A model generated the notes under the pieces. It saw only the letters and a program-made list of their open reading frames with translations. It was not told the origin of the DNA and made no database searches. The translations under genes and the position numbers were made by a program. From assembly GCF_007570865.1 (NCBI RefSeq), contig NZ_VLPS01000005.1, forward strand, positions 62,001 to 126,000: 64,000 nt of DNA, in the 5' to 3' direction. This DNA comes from Atlantibacter subterraneus (lineage in GTDB: Bacteria; Pseudomonadota; Gammaproteobacteria; Enterobacterales; Enterobacteriaceae). This document shows positions 26,913 to 37,748 of this stretch, one piece after another; within the stretch, counting starts at the first letter, position 1, and every line of letters starts with the position of its first letter.

Positions 26913-27570
26913 AATGCTGGCCGACGTACAGATAAATCGCCAGGAAGTGGCACACGCTGCCGCCCAGCACAAACCCGTGCCAGATTGCGTGGTTGTACGG
27001 AATACGTTTACATACGTAGAAAATTACGCCCAGCGAATAGACAATCCCGCCAGCCGCTAACAGCGTGACTCCACCAAGCGCGAGTTTTTCCGTTAACTGA
27101 TAAATCACAATCAGCGACAGCCAGCCCATCGCCAGATAAGTCACCAGCGACAGCACCTTAAAGCGGTGCGCGATGGTTAATTTAAACAGTATGCCCAGCA
27201 GCGCTAATCCCCAGATGACAATCATCAGGGTGCGCGCCAGCGGTGAATCAAGCCCCACCAGTAAAAACGGCGTGTAGGTCCCGGCAATCAGCAAATAGAT
27301 TGCGCAGTGGTCGAACTTTTTCAGCCAGATTTTTGCTCTGGCATGGGGGATGGCGTGGTACAGCGTTGACGCCAGAAACAGCAAAATCATGCTGCCGCCG
27401 TACAGGCTGTAGCTGGTGATCGCCATAACGTTAGCGTTGGCATCCACCGCCTGGATCAGCAGCAGTACTAATCCAACGATCCCAAACACCAGCCCGATAC
27501 CGTGGCTGATGCTGTTGGCTATTTCCTCAGCCAGTGAATATCCCTTCTCAATTAATGGTTTGCTAACCAT
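26911..27570 (-). CDS. yqfA: YqfA/TrhA, hemolysin III (PAQR) family membrane protein
   Basis: A 219-residue inner-membrane protein of the PAQR/hemolysin-III family with seven predicted membrane segments, identical in length to E. coli YqfA (TrhA). Family motifs include [12 protein letters not shown] near the N-terminus and STLYHAIPH, and the C-terminal [14 protein letters not shown]; these conserved histidines probably bind a metal. In E. coli it was linked to membrane-energy homeostasis. It stands alone and converges with ygfZ. Confidence 0.9.
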   Translation of the reverse strand: MVSKPLIEKGYSLAEEIANSISHGIGLVFGIVGLVLLLIQAVDANANVMAITSYSLYGGSMILLFLASTLYHAIPHARAKIWLKKFDHCAIYLLIAGTYTPFLLVGLDSPLARTLMIVIWGLALLGILFKLTIAHRFKVLSLVTYLAMGWLSLIVIYQLTEKLALGGVTLLAAGGIVYSLGVIFYVCKRIPYNHAIWHGFVLGGSVCHFLAIYLYVGQH

Positions 27571-27699
27571 AAGGCGACTCCGGGGAAACTGAATATAAAA
27601 GCAGCTTCACTAGCCTAATTGAGAATGATTTCAGTGTACACCTGTTCGCTAAAATATTTATTTTACCGGGTGTGTACGGCGGGGGAGCACTGCCAAAAG

Positions 27700-28011
27700 C
27701 TATGCAGAAACCACTTCGAAAGCAATTACATATAACTGCGTCACGCCGGGGTAAATGTCGTTAATAACATCGCGCAGTACTTCAAGCGTCATATTCTCCT
27801 GATGGGCATGTTCGTCGGTTAATGCGCTCAACGGCGTTGGCGTGACGCTCAGAACCTTGATGGTGCAGAAATAACCGTCGTCCTCGTAGCGCCCTACCCG
27901 CAGAATTTGCTCCGGTTCGAAGTGCGCCTCGCTCTCGTCGCGAATAGTGATGGTTTTACGACCGGCCAGAATGTCGCTCTCAAAGCGCTGAAAGAAGGTG
28001 ATATCGTTCAT
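27700..28011 (-). CDS. yqfB: YqfB, N4-acetylcytidine amidohydrolase
   Basis: A 103-residue ASCH-domain protein, the same length as E. coli YqfB, which removes the acetyl group from N4-acetylcytidine. The family stretch [20 protein letters not shown], with the catalytic lysine and threonine, and the RDESE segment are present. It is monocistronic and divergent from the RpiR-type regulator. About 130 bases on its 3' side show no further gene. Confidence 0.88.
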   Translation of the reverse strand: MNDITFFQRFESDILAGRKTITIRDESEAHFEPEQILRVGRYEDDGYFCTIKVLSVTPTPLSALTDEHAHQENMTLEVLRDVINDIYPGVTQLYVIAFEVVSA

Positions 28012-28124
28012 AGGGTTCTCATTAACATCATGTTCAGGATGCGGGGATATTACCTTTCCCGGGGTGGGTTCAACACCACAATTCCAGTATCCTTGAACCA
28101 GTGCATGAAAAAGGATCGCTCGCC

Positions 28125-28862
28125 GTGACGATATTCACCCATTCCGCCGTCGCCAGCCTGAATAACATCGAAATGATGGTCTATAACTACGTCATTAAAA
28201 ATCGCGACAAAGTGATGTATATGACCATCCGCGAGCTGGCTGAAGCGGTGGGAGTTTCAACGACCACGGTGCTGCGCTTTTGCCGCAAGCTCAACTGCGA
28301 CGGTTACTCCGAATTCCGGGTGCGCTTTAAGCTTTATCTGGAACAAAACGAACCTCAGCAGGCCAGCTTCGGGGCCAGCGAGATCATCAGCTTTTTCCGC
28401 AGCGTGAATAACGACGAGTTTGAGCAACTGCTGGATCGGGCCGTGGATATCATCCTGGCCTCAGAACGGATTATTTTTGTCGGCGCGGGAACCTCCGGTT
28501 CGCTGGCAAAATACGGCGCGCGCTTTTTCTCCAACGTCGGGAAATTCAGCAATCATATTGACGATCCCTACTTCCCGGTGACCAACGATATGGCGAAAAA
28601 TGCGCTGGCGATTGTCCTGTCGGTTTCCGGCGAAACGGCGGAGATCCTGCGCTTCGCCAGCCAGTTCAGCCTGCATCATTGCAAAGTGCTGTCGATCACC
28701 AGCCACGATAACTCATCGCTGGCGAAACTGGCCGATTTTAATCTCTCGTGGCACATCCCCCAGACCCGCATCGCGGGCGTTTACGACATCACCACCCAAA
28801 TCCCGGTGGTCTATATTCTTGAGACTCTGGGCCGCAAAATCGCCGGTAAAATGGGGGAATAA
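28125..28862 (+). CDS. MurR/RpiR-family transcriptional regulator
   Basis: A 245-residue regulator with an N-terminal RpiR-type helix-turn-helix (about residues 15-75, core [22 protein letters not shown]) and a C-terminal SIS sugar-phosphate-binding domain (about 105-235, with [14 protein letters not shown] and LSVSGET). Such proteins sense phosphosugars. The start is probably GTG 28125, about ten bases after AAGGA; GTG 28101 is the alternative. It lies 123 bases upstream of bglA on the same strand, with overlapping dyads between them, so it likely controls bglA. E. coli K-12 lacks this gene at this place. Confidence 0.85.
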   Translation: MTIFTHSAVASLNNIEMMVYNYVIKNRDKVMYMTIRELAEAVGVSTTTVLRFCRKLNCDGYSEFRVRFKLYLEQNEPQQASFGASEIISFFRSVNNDEFEQLLDRAVDIILASERIIFVGAGTSGSLAKYGARFFSNVGKFSNHIDDPYFPVTNDMAKNALAIVLSVSGETAEILRFASQFSLHHCKVLSITSHDNSSLAKLADFNLSWHIPQTRIAGVYDITTQIPVVYILETLGRKIAGKMGE

Positions 28863-28882
28863 AACACCCTGTTTTCTGGCGG

Positions 28883-28901
28883 TGACAAGTCACAACTTGT
28901 T
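28883..28901. promoter_or_regulatory. Overlapping dyads upstream of bglA
   Basis: GTGACAAGTCAC (28883-28894) is a perfect 12-bp palindrome, and it overlaps ACAAGT-CACA-ACTTGT (28886-28901), a perfect inverted repeat. The site lies between the RpiR-type regulator gene and bglA, about 85-100 bases before the bglA start, and is a candidate operator for that regulator. Confidence 0.45.
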
Positions 28902-28919
28902 GATTTTGTTATATCGTGA

Positions 28920-30419
<1,500 letters not shown>

Positions 30420-30426
30420 TCCAGCC

Positions 30427-30448
30427 AGGGGCCTTAGCGCCCCTTTTT
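30427..30448 (+). terminator. bglA terminator
   Basis: AGGGGC and GCCCCT form a 6-bp stem with a 6-base loop, followed by five T, starting 8 bases after the bglA stop. Confidence 0.85.
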
Positions 30449-30513
30449 ATTGTGCAATCATTAACTACATTGATGAAACCTATCCCAATGATAGGCCCGG
30501 CTTGTAAAATTTA

Positions 30514-30527
30514 TTGATACCCATCAA
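30514..30527 (+). promoter_or_regulatory. FNR box upstream of the cytochrome c peroxidase gene
   Basis: TTGAT-ACCC-ATCAA is a perfect match to the FNR consensus TTGAT-N4-ATCAA. A -10-like CACTAT at 30549-30554 places the site close to -41, the class II activation position. Anaerobic activation of the gene starting at 30619 is therefore likely. Confidence 0.8.
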
Positions 30528-30618
30528 GGGGTAGAATTCCCGCACTGACACTATGCCCTTTCAGGAACCAGATAGTTTTCGGTCTCTGAGACCTCATTCA
30601 CCTTGAAGGGATAATAAG

Positions 30619-32010
30619 ATGAAAAACCTCACTAAACTGGCGCTGGGTATTGTGGGCGTCGGTCTTGTAGGCTATCTCGGGCTCGTGGCGTATGTCTATC
30701 ACCACGACAGCGAGCGTAATAGCCGTGCTTTGACTCAAACCTCTGCTTCACCGCAAAACAACAAAGTGCTGGCGATCATGCGCGACAAAGGGTGTGACTA
30801 TTGCCATACCGTGTCCAGCGATCTGCCGTTCTATTCCTCACTGCCCGTCGCGAAGCAGCTGATGAATTACGACATGCATCTTGGCTACAAATCGTTCAAC
30901 CTCACTCCGCTGCGCCAGAGCCTGATTGACGACACGCCCGCGCTGCAAAGCGATTTGACCAAAATCGAATGGGTGATGGAGCATCAGACCATGCCGCCGA
31001 CGCGTTACACCGCCCTGCACTGGGACGGCAAAATGAGCGACGAAGAGCGTGGCGTGGTGCTCGACTGGATCAAGGCCCAGCGCCTGAAGTATTACGCTGC
31101 TGACGACATGGCGGAGCAGCACCGCAACGAGCCGGTCCAGCCGATCCCGCAAACCGTCCCTTACGATGCGCGCAAAGCCGCGCTGGGCTTCCGCCTGTAT
31201 CACGATCCGCGCATCTCCGATGACAACTCCATCTCCTGCGCCAGCTGCCACCAGCTCGGCGCGGGTGGCGTGGATGGCCGTAAAACCTCAACTGGCGTGC
31301 GCGGCGAAATCGGGCCGATTAACGCCCCAACTGTGTTTAACTCGGTGTTTAACGTGGTGCAATTCTGGGATGGCCGCGCGCCGGACCTGAAAGCCCAGGC
31401 AGGTGGACCGCCGCTCAACCCGATCGAAATGGCGTCTAAATCCTGGGATGACATCACCGCCAAACTCAATCAGGACGCGATCCTCAAGCGCGATTTCAGC
31501 GCCGTCTATCCGGAGGGCTTAAGCGGCGACACCATTACCGACGCCATCGCCGAGTTTGAGAAAACGCTGATTACCCCCAACTCGCCGTTCGATAACTATC
31601 TGCGCGGCGATGAAAACGCGCTGACCGCCCAGCAAAAACAGGGCTGGAAGCTGTTCAAAGACAACAAATGCGCCACCTGCCATACCGGGGTAATCCTTGG
31701 CGGAAGAACCTTTGAACCGCTGGGCCTGAAGAAAGAGTTCACGTTTGGCGACGTACTGCCAGCGGATATTGGTCGTATGAACGTCACCCATGACGAACGC
31801 GACCGCCTGCGCCAGAAAGTGCCGACGCTGCGTAACATCGCACTCACCGCGCCGTATTTCCACCGTGGCGACGTGGCGACTCTGGATGAAGCGGTAAAAC
31901 TGATGCTGCGTTACCAGGTGGGCACCGAACTGCCGCAGTCCGATGTGGACGACATCGTGGCATTCCTGCAAAGCCTGAACGGCGTGTATAAACCCGCGCC
32001 GCTGGAGTAA
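30619..32010 (+). CDS. YhjA-like tri-haem cytochrome c / quinol peroxidase
   Basis: A 463-residue membrane-anchored peroxidase related to E. coli YhjA (Ccp), which sits at another locus there. Residues 6-27 form one membrane anchor. Three haem-binding CXXCH motifs follow: CDYCH at 59-63, CASCH near 207 and CATCH near 351. The last two belong to the bacterial di-haem peroxidase core; the first is the extra N-terminal domain that takes electrons from the quinol pool. It reduces hydrogen peroxide in the periplasm during anaerobic respiration. A perfect FNR box upstream fits that role. A GGTCTC-T-GAGACC palindrome (30581-30593) lies in the leader. Confidence 0.9.
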   Translation: MKNLTKLALGIVGVGLVGYLGLVAYVYHHDSERNSRALTQTSASPQNNKVLAIMRDKGCDYCHTVSSDLPFYSSLPVAKQLMNYDMHLGYKSFNLTPLRQSLIDDTPALQSDLTKIEWVMEHQTMPPTRYTALHWDGKMSDEERGVVLDWIKAQRLKYYAADDMAEQHRNEPVQPIPQTVPYDARKAALGFRLYHDPRISDDNSISCASCHQLGAGGVDGRKTSTGVRGEIGPINAPTVFNSVFNVVQFWDGRAPDLKAQAGGPPLNPIEMASKSWDDITAKLNQDAILKRDFSAVYPEGLSGDTITDAIAEFEKTLITPNSPFDNYLRGDENALTAQQKQGWKLFKDNKCATCHTGVILGGRTFEPLGLKKEFTFGDVLPADIGRMNVTHDERDRLRQKVPTLRNIALTAPYFHRGDVATLDEAVKLMLRYQVGTELPQSDVDDIVAFLQSLNGVYKPAPLE

Positions 32011-32017
32011 CCCTACC

Positions 32018-32035
32018 GCCGCCCGCAAGGGCGGC
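32018..32035. terminator. Hairpin between converging peroxidase gene and ygfF
   Basis: GCCGCCC-GCAA-GGGCGGC forms a 7-bp stem between the two converging stops, with no T-run on either side. Its right arm touches the ygfF stop codon. It may act as a weak bidirectional barrier. Confidence 0.4.
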
Positions 32036-32778
32036 TACTTGCCCCCCGCTAGATCGATAAAGCTGCCGGTCACGTAAGACGCGCTGTCGCTTACCAGCCA
32101 GGCGATGGCCTGCGCCACTTCTTCCGGCTGCCCGCCACGCCGCATCGGGATAGCAGGCGCAACGCGATCCACTCGCCCCGGCTCGCCGCCGGAGGCATGC
32201 ATCTCGGTATAGATAAAGCCTGGCCGCACGCCGTTAACGCGGATCCCCTGCGCCGCCACTTCCAGCGACAGCCCGATGGTCAGCGTGTCTACCGCGCCCT
32301 TCGACGCCGCATAGTCAACGTATTCCCCCGGCGACCCCAGCCGCGCCGCCACCGAAGAGACATTAACAATCGCCCCGCCGCTGCCGCCGTGTTCGGTGGA
32401 CATCCGCTTTACCGCTTCCCGGCAGCATAAGAAATAGCCGGTCACGTTGGTGGACAGCACGCGATTAATCCGCTCGGCAGTGAGGTATTCAACGCGGCAC
32501 TGGGTAGCAAGAATGCCCGCATTGTTAACCAGAACGTTAACCGGTCCCCAGGCCTCGTCGATGGCGGTAAACATCGTCACCACCTGCTGCTCGTCAGAGA
32601 CATCTGCCTGCCAGGCCAGGGCTTCGCCGCCCGCCCGCGTGATTTCTTCAACTACCTCCTGCGCGGCCTGCCGATCGCGATGATAATTCACCACCACCCT
32701 CAGCCCTTGTTGCGCCAGTAATAGCGCAGTGGCTTTGCCAATTCCCCGGCTGCCGCCGGTAATCAATGCAATGGACAT
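32035..32778 (-). CDS. ygfF: YgfF, short-chain dehydrogenase/reductase
   Basis: A 247-residue classical SDR, identical in length to E. coli YgfF; the substrate is unknown, although glucose-dehydrogenase-like activity has been suggested. The cofactor motif TGGSRGIG is at residues 7-14, NNAG near 87, and the catalytic serine and YxxxK are in VNVSSVAARL and YVDYAASKG. ATG 32778 gives the family start; an ATG at 32790 would add four residues. It follows the gcvP terminator on the minus strand and is probably transcribed separately. Confidence 0.87.
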   Translation of the reverse strand: MSIALITGGSRGIGKATALLLAQQGLRVVVNYHRDRQAAQEVVEEITRAGGEALAWQADVSDEQQVVTMFTAIDEAWGPVNVLVNNAGILATQCRVEYLTAERINRVLSTNVTGYFLCCREAVKRMSTEHGGSGGAIVNVSSVAARLGSPGEYVDYAASKGAVDTLTIGLSLEVAAQGIRVNGVRPGFIYTEMHASGGEPGRVDRVAPAIPMRRGGQPEEVAQAIAWLVSDSASYVTGSFIDLAGGK

Positions 32779-32789
32779 AAAATCTCCCA

Positions 32790-32816
32790 AAAAAATAAGG
32801 GCACCGAAGTGCCCTT
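32790..32816 (-). terminator. gcvTHP operon terminator
   Basis: On the minus strand AAGGGCAC-TTCG-GTGCCCTT is followed by A and a T-run. It lies about 25 bases after the gcvP stop and ends the glycine-cleavage operon. Confidence 0.9.
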
Positions 32817-32839
32817 ACAGGATAAAACAACGCGCTGCG

Positions 32840-35713
32840 TTACTGATATTCGCTCATCGGCACGCAGGAGCAGAACAGATTACGGTCGCCGTACACATCG
32901 TCCAGACGCTTAACCGTCGGCCAGTATTTATTGGCGTGGCCTGCCGGGAACACCGCCAGCTCGCGGCTGTACGGGTGCGCCCACTCTTCGGCCAGTTCGT
33001 TCTGGGTATGCGGCGCGTTAACCAGCGGGTTATCGTCCAGCGGCCATTCGCCTTTCGCCACGCGATCGATCTCCTCGCGAATGGTCAGCATCGCATCAAT
33101 AAAGCGGTCCAGTTCCAGTTTGCTTTCCGATTCGGTCGGCTCAACCATCAGGGTGCCGGCTACCGGGAACGACATGGTTGGCGCGTGGAATCCGTAGTCG
33201 ATTAAACGCTTGGCGATGTCCAGCTCGCTGATGCCGGTCTGCTCTTTCAGCGGACGAATATCAAGGATGCACTCGTGTGCCACGCGGCCATCGCGCCCGG
33301 TATACAGCACCGGGAACGCGCTTTTCAGACGCGTCGCAATGTAATTGGCGTTGAGGATCGCCGTCTGGCTGGCACGCTTAAGACCCTGGGCACCCATCAT
33401 GCGGATGTACATCCAGCTGATAGGCAGGATCGACGCGCTGCCGAACGGTGCGGCGGAAACCGCACCCTGACGGGTCAGCATACCTTCAATCTGTACCACG
33501 CTGTGGCCCGGCACAAACGGGGCCAGATGCGCTTTCACGCCGATCGGACCCATGCCCGGGCCGCCGCCGCCGTGCGGAATACAGAAGGTTTTATGCAGGT
33601 TAAGGTGCGAGACATCCGCGCCGATATGGCCTGGTGTGGTGATGCCCACTTGGGCGTTCATGTTCGCGCCGTCGAGGTAAACCTGGCCGCCAAACTGATG
33701 CACCACGTTGCATACTTCGCGAATGGTCTCTTCGTACACGCCGTGTGTCGACGGATAGGTCACCATGATGCACGACAGCTGGTCGCCCGCCTGCTCGGCT
33801 TTGGCGCGTAGATCGGTCAGATCGATGTTGCCCTGCTTATCGCACGCCACGACCACCACCTGCATCCCCGCCATCTGCGCAGACGCCGGGTTGGTGCCGT
33901 GAGCAGACGCCGGGATCAGGCAGATATCGCGATGGCCTTCGTTGCGGCTTTCATGATAGTGACGGATAGCCAGCAGACCGGCGTATTCGCCCTGCGCACC
34001 GGAGTTCGGCTGCATGCACAGCGCGTCGTAACCGGTGAGTTTCACCAGCCAGTCGGAGAGCTGCGCGATCATCTGATGATAGCCTTCGGCCTGATCTACC
34101 GGGCAGAACGGATGTAACTCGGCAAATTCCGGCCAGGTGATGGGGATCATTTCCGCCGCCGCGTTAAGCTTCATGGTGCAGGAGCCCAGCGGGATCATCG
34201 CCTGGTTGAGCGCCAGATCTTTACGCTCCAGAGCGTGCATGTAGCGCATCATCTCGGTTTCGCTGTGATAGCGGTTAAACACCGGGTGAGTCAGGATCGC
34301 GTCCTGGCGCAGCATGGCGTCCGGGATCGAGCGGCTGTCGTGCGCCACGTCTTTATCCAGCTCGCTGATATCCAGCCCGTGGTTGTCGCCCAGCAGCACG
34401 TCAAACAGGTTCAGCAGATCCTGACGGGTGGTGGTTTCATCAAGGGTGATACCCACCGCGTTCAGCACGTCGCTGCGCAGGTTGATTTCTTTGGCCTGGG
34501 CACGGCTCAGCACCGCGGCTTTATCAGCGATTTCGACGCACAGCGTGTCGAACCAGCTGCTGTGGCGCAGTTTCAGGCCTTTATGTTGCAGGCCCGCCGC
34601 CAGGATATCGGTCATACGGTGGATGCGATCGGCGATGCGCTTCAGGCCTTTCGGGCCGTGGTAAACCGCATACAGGCTGGCGATATTGGCCAGCAGCACC
34701 TGGGAAGTACAGATGTTGGAGTTGGCTTTCTCGCGGCGGATATGCTGTTCGCGGGTCTGCATCGCCATACGCAGCGCGGTGTTGCCCGCCGCATCTTTAG
34801 AAACGCCGATGATGCGGCCAGGCATAGAGCGTTTATGCTCATCGCGCGCGCCGAAGAACGCCGCATGCGGGCCGCCGTAGCCCATCGGTACGCCGAAGCG
34901 CTGGGCGGAGCCGAATACGATATCCGCCCCCTGATGGCCCGGCGCAGTCAGCAATACCAGCGCCATAAAATCAGCGGCCACGCTGACCACCACTTTGCGC
35001 GATTTCAGTTCAGCAATCAGCGCAGCGTAATCATGCACTTCGCCCGTGGTGCCGACCTGCTGCAACAGCACGCCGAACACGTCCTGATGGTCGAGCACTT
35101 TATGCGCGTCATCGACAATCACGTCAAAGCCAAAGGTTTCGGCGCGGGTACGCACCACGTCCAGCGTCTGCGGGTGTACGTCAGCCGCCACGAAGAAGCG
35201 GTTCGCGCCCTTGAGTTTGCTGACGCGTTTGGCCATTGCCATGGCTTCCGCCGCTGCAGTGGCTTCATCCAGCAGCGAGGCCGACGCGATGTCCATGCCG
35301 GTCAGATCGATGGTCACCTGTTGGAAGTTGAGCAGTGCTTCAAGACGGCCCTGGGAAACTTCCGGCTGGTACGGCGTATAGGCGGTGTACCAGCCCGGAT
35401 TTTCCAGCATATTGCGCAGGATCACCGGCGGCGTGTGCACGGCGGCATAGCCCATACCGATAAAGGTTTTAAAACGTTTGTTGCGGGCGGCGATGGCTTT
35501 CAGTTCAGCCAGCGCCGCGAATTCGGTGGTCGCCTCGCCGATAGCGGGCGGCGTCGCCAGCTGAATGTCCGCCGGGACAATTTGCGCCGTCAGGGCATCA
35601 AGGGAGTCCGCGCCAACGGTTTTGAGCATGGTGTGTAGCTGCTCGCTATCCGGGCCGATATGACGGTCAATAAACGCGTCGCGGTTTTCCAACTGGTCGA
35701 GGGTCTGGGTCAT
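32840..35713 (-). CDS. gcvP: GcvP, glycine dehydrogenase (P-protein) of the glycine cleavage system
   Basis: A 957-residue PLP enzyme, exactly the E. coli length, that decarboxylates glycine and passes the aminomethyl group to the lipoate of GcvH. The PLP-binding lysine is in [17 protein letters not shown] (near residue 708). The two homologous halves of the fused P-protein are both present. ATG 35713 (MTQTLDQ) is chosen; the frame is open back to 35779 but that adds atypical residues and would enter the gcvH-gcvP spacer. It is the third gene of gcvTHP, about 110 bases after gcvH. Confidence 0.97.
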   Translation of the reverse strand: MTQTLDQLENRDAFIDRHIGPDSEQLHTMLKTVGADSLDALTAQIVPADIQLATPPAIGEATTEFAALAELKAIAARNKRFKTFIGMGYAAVHTPPVILRNMLENPGWYTAYTPYQPEVSQGRLEALLNFQQVTIDLTGMDIASASLLDEATAAAEAMAMAKRVSKLKGANRFFVAADVHPQTLDVVRTRAETFGFDVIVDDAHKVLDHQDVFGVLLQQVGTTGEVHDYAALIAELKSRKVVVSVAADFMALVLLTAPGHQGADIVFGSAQRFGVPMGYGGPHAAFFGARDEHKRSMPGRIIGVSKDAAGNTALRMAMQTREQHIRREKANSNICTSQVLLANIASLYAVYHGPKGLKRIADRIHRMTDILAAGLQHKGLKLRHSSWFDTLCVEIADKAAVLSRAQAKEINLRSDVLNAVGITLDETTTRQDLLNLFDVLLGDNHGLDISELDKDVAHDSRSIPDAMLRQDAILTHPVFNRYHSETEMMRYMHALERKDLALNQAMIPLGSCTMKLNAAAEMIPITWPEFAELHPFCPVDQAEGYHQMIAQLSDWLVKLTGYDALCMQPNSGAQGEYAGLLAIRHYHESRNEGHRDICLIPASAHGTNPASAQMAGMQVVVVACDKQGNIDLTDLRAKAEQAGDQLSCIMVTYPSTHGVYEETIREVCNVVHQFGGQVYLDGANMNAQVGITTPGHIGADVSHLNLHKTFCIPHGGGGPGMGPIGVKAHLAPFVPGHSVVQIEGMLTRQGAVSAAPFGSASILPISWMYIRMMGAQGLKRASQTAILNANYIATRLKSAFPVLYTGRDGRVAHECILDIRPLKEQTGISELDIAKRLIDYGFHAPTMSFPVAGTLMVEPTESESKLELDRFIDAMLTIREEIDRVAKGEWPLDDNPLVNAPHTQNELAEEWAHPYSRELAVFPAGHANKYWPTVKRLDDVYGDRNLFCSCVPMSEYQ

Positions 35714-35823
35714 GAGCGAGGGTTCCTGAAACGTGCAGTGAATCGGTTGGTAACGGGTGATACTCGAAAAACTGTTCATGTTGCAGAAGCCAGCGCCCCT
35801 GCAACATGAATGATGACGCGTAT

Positions 35824-36213
35824 TTATTCGTCTTCTAACAGCGCTTCGTAGCCTGCGGCATCCAGTAACGCTTCAACTTCAGATTCGTCGCTGGCTTTGA
35901 TACGGAAGATCCAGCCTGCGCCATACGGCTCGCTGTTCACCTGCTCCGGGGAGTCGCTCAGGGCGTCGTTTACCGCAACGATTTCCCCGCTGATGGGCGC
36001 ATAAATGTCGGATGCCGCTTTCACGGATTCCGCGACCGCGCAGTCATCGCCCGCGCTGACGGTCGCGCCAACGTCCGGTAGATCGACGAATACCATGTCG
36101 CCCAGCAGTTCCTGCGCATGTTCGGTAATACCTACGGTGTAAGTGCCGTCCGCTTCTTTGCGCAGCCACTCATGCTCTTTGCTGTATTTCAGTTCACCTG
36201 GCACATTGCTCAT
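35824..36213 (-). CDS. gcvH: GcvH, lipoyl carrier protein of the glycine cleavage system
   Basis: A 129-residue H-protein that shuttles the aminomethyl group and electrons between GcvP, GcvT and lipoamide dehydrogenase. The lipoylated lysine is Lys65 in [11 protein letters not shown]. The start ATG 36213 (MSNVPGEL) equals the E. coli start; an in-frame ATG at 36234 adds seven residues. It lies 26 bases after gcvT. Confidence 0.97.
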   Translation of the reverse strand: MSNVPGELKYSKEHEWLRKEADGTYTVGITEHAQELLGDMVFVDLPDVGATVSAGDDCAVAESVKAASDIYAPISGEIVAVNDALSDSPEQVNSEPYGAGWIFRIKASDESEVEALLDAAGYEALLEDE

Positions 36214-36239
36214 TTCTTTTTCTCCGAATAACAAAACAG

Positions 36240-37337
36240 TTACTGAACCACCGGCTTACCGGCGCGAACAAAAATCGGTTTAGTGACGATAACCGGCATT
36301 TCACGGTTGCGGATCTGCACAATGGCGGTATCGCCAATCCCGGCCGGAACTCGCGCCAGCGCGATACTGTAGCCCAGCGTTGGCGAGAACGATCCGCTGG
36401 TGATCTTGCCTTCCTGTACATTGCCCTGTGCATCGGTGAACCGCACCGGCAGGTCATTACGCAGTACGCCTTTCTCTTTCATCACCAGGCCAACCAACTG
36501 GTCGGTGCCTTTCTCTCGCTGGGACTCCAGCGCTTCACGGCCAATAAAATCACGATCTTCCGGCTGCCAGGCAATCGTCCAGCCCATATTGGCTTCCAGC
36601 GGGGAAACGCCTTCGTCCATCTCCTGACCGTAAAGATTCATGCCGGCTTCCAGACGCAGCGTATCGCGCGCACCAAGCCCGCACGGCTTCACGCCCGCTT
36701 CAACTAACTGGCTCCAGAACGCGGCGGCTTTTTCCGCTGGCATCGCAATTTCATAGCCCGCTTCGCCGGTATAGCCGGTAGTGGCGATAAACAAATCCCC
36801 CGCCTGGACGCCAAAGAACGGCTTCATGCCGTCTACGGCCTGGCGCTGTTCGTCGGTAAACAGGGTTGCAGCTTTCTGTTTCGCCTGCGGGCCCTGAACG
36901 GCAATCAGCGCCAGGTCGTCGCGAACGGTGATGTCGATGGAATAGGGTTCAGCGTGCTGGGTGATCCAGGCGAGGTCTTTTTCACGGGTGGCGGAGTTAA
37001 CAACGAGGCGGAAATAATCTTCAGTGAGGAAATAAACAATCAGATCGTCAATCACGCCGCCGGAGGCATTAAGCATCCCGCTGTACAGCGCTTTACCCGG
37101 CTGGGTGAGCTTCGCCACGTCATTCGCCAGCAGATAGCGCAGGAATTCGCGGGTGCGCTCGCCATGCAGGTCGACGATGGTCATGTGGGAAACATCGAAC
37201 ATCCCGGCGTCGCTGCGCACCGCGTGATGCTCATCAAGCTGCGAGCCGTAGTGCAGCGGCATCATCCAGCCATGGAAATCCACCATGCGCGCGCCGCAAA
37301 GCGTATGTTGTTCGAACAAAGGAGTCTGTTGAGCCAT
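36240..37337 (-). CDS. gcvT: GcvT, aminomethyltransferase of the glycine cleavage system
   Basis: A 365-residue tetrahydrofolate-dependent T-protein that releases ammonia and forms 5,10-methylene-THF. The N-terminus [24 protein letters not shown] and the [18 protein letters not shown] segment are diagnostic. It is first in gcvTHP. The upstream region carries a PurR box and three CTAAT-type GcvA motifs at positions corresponding to the E. coli operator arrangement, so control by glycine (GcvA/GcvR) and purines is likely conserved. Confidence 0.97.
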   Translation of the reverse strand: MAQQTPLFEQHTLCGARMVDFHGWMMPLHYGSQLDEHHAVRSDAGMFDVSHMTIVDLHGERTREFLRYLLANDVAKLTQPGKALYSGMLNASGGVIDDLIVYFLTEDYFRLVVNSATREKDLAWITQHAEPYSIDITVRDDLALIAVQGPQAKQKAATLFTDEQRQAVDGMKPFFGVQAGDLFIATTGYTGEAGYEIAMPAEKAAAFWSQLVEAGVKPCGLGARDTLRLEAGMNLYGQEMDEGVSPLEANMGWTIAWQPEDRDFIGREALESQREKGTDQLVGLVMKEKGVLRNDLPVRFTDAQGNVQEGKITSGSFSPTLGYSIALARVPAGIGDTAIVQIRNREMPVIVTKPIFVRAGKPVVQ

Positions 37338-37418
37338 CTTTTCCTCTTTCAGTCAGCAGAGGCTAATTGCCTCTTTACTACTGGACGAAACCCGGCGTCG
37401 GCATCATTCCCGCCGCCG

Positions 37419-37434
37419 ACGCAAACGTTACCTT
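37419..37434 (-). promoter_or_regulatory. PurR box at the gcvT promoter
   Basis: ACGCAAACGTTACCTT matches the PurR consensus ANGCAANCGNTTNCNT at all but one constrained position. It overlaps the expected transcription start of gcvT, as the PurR operator does in E. coli. Confidence 0.7.
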
Positions 37435-37491
37435 TGGCCTGAAGTTACCATCTAACGCAGGGACAAACCACACGCGAAAATGGGTCATTAC

Positions 37492-37688
37492 ATTAGCTTA
37501 TGACCAAAATGGGAAAAGAAGGCTACAGTGGAATTCACTGGAAAAATGCGAATACAGGCACATAAACGCAACATAATCGGCAGGGATTTTTTACGGGTAA
37601 GCATTTACGTCGGAAATTCGGACGAAATCGCTGAAACTGAAAAATCGCCACATTAAAAAAACTAATTCGAAAAATCCGGTCAAATTAG
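37492..37688 (-). promoter_or_regulatory. GcvA-binding motifs upstream of gcvT
   Basis: CTAAT cores occur at 37492-37496, 37662-37666 and 37684-37688. Counting from a start near 37435 these are close to -59, -229 and -251. They fall inside the three GcvA footprints that I recall for E. coli gcv (about -34 to -69, -214 to -241 and -242 to -271). The two distal motifs form an inverted repeat CTAATT-N15-AATTAG. Confidence 0.6.
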
Positions 37689-37748
37689 AATAATTCAAAT
37701 GAGGGAAGGCTTCCCTTTTCAGCGCCGGAAAAGGGAAGTGTGATCGAG

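Larger units (their letters stand above)
37338..37748. other. gcvTHP control region and end of ubiI
   Basis: This 411-base gap between the same-strand ubiI and gcvT genes holds the gcv promoter. In the gcvT leader there are two hairpins: AGAGGC-TAATT-GCCTCT (37358-37374, about 20 bases before the start codon) and GCGTCGGC / GCCGACGC (37395-37422). The promoter-distal part holds the GcvA motifs. Close to the ubiI stop side there are competing CTTCCC/GGGAAG hairpins (37702-37738). I see no gene. Confidence 0.6.

Noticed and set aside
34235-35638. 467-residue plus-strand open frame opposite gcvP
   Set aside because: Antisense shadow of gcvP with no recognisable domain or start signal.
37338-37440. 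Possible glycine riboswitch before gcvT
   Set aside because: The conserved glycine-aptamer motifs are absent; the hairpins and PurR box explain the structure, and enterobacteria control gcv through GcvA and PurR.
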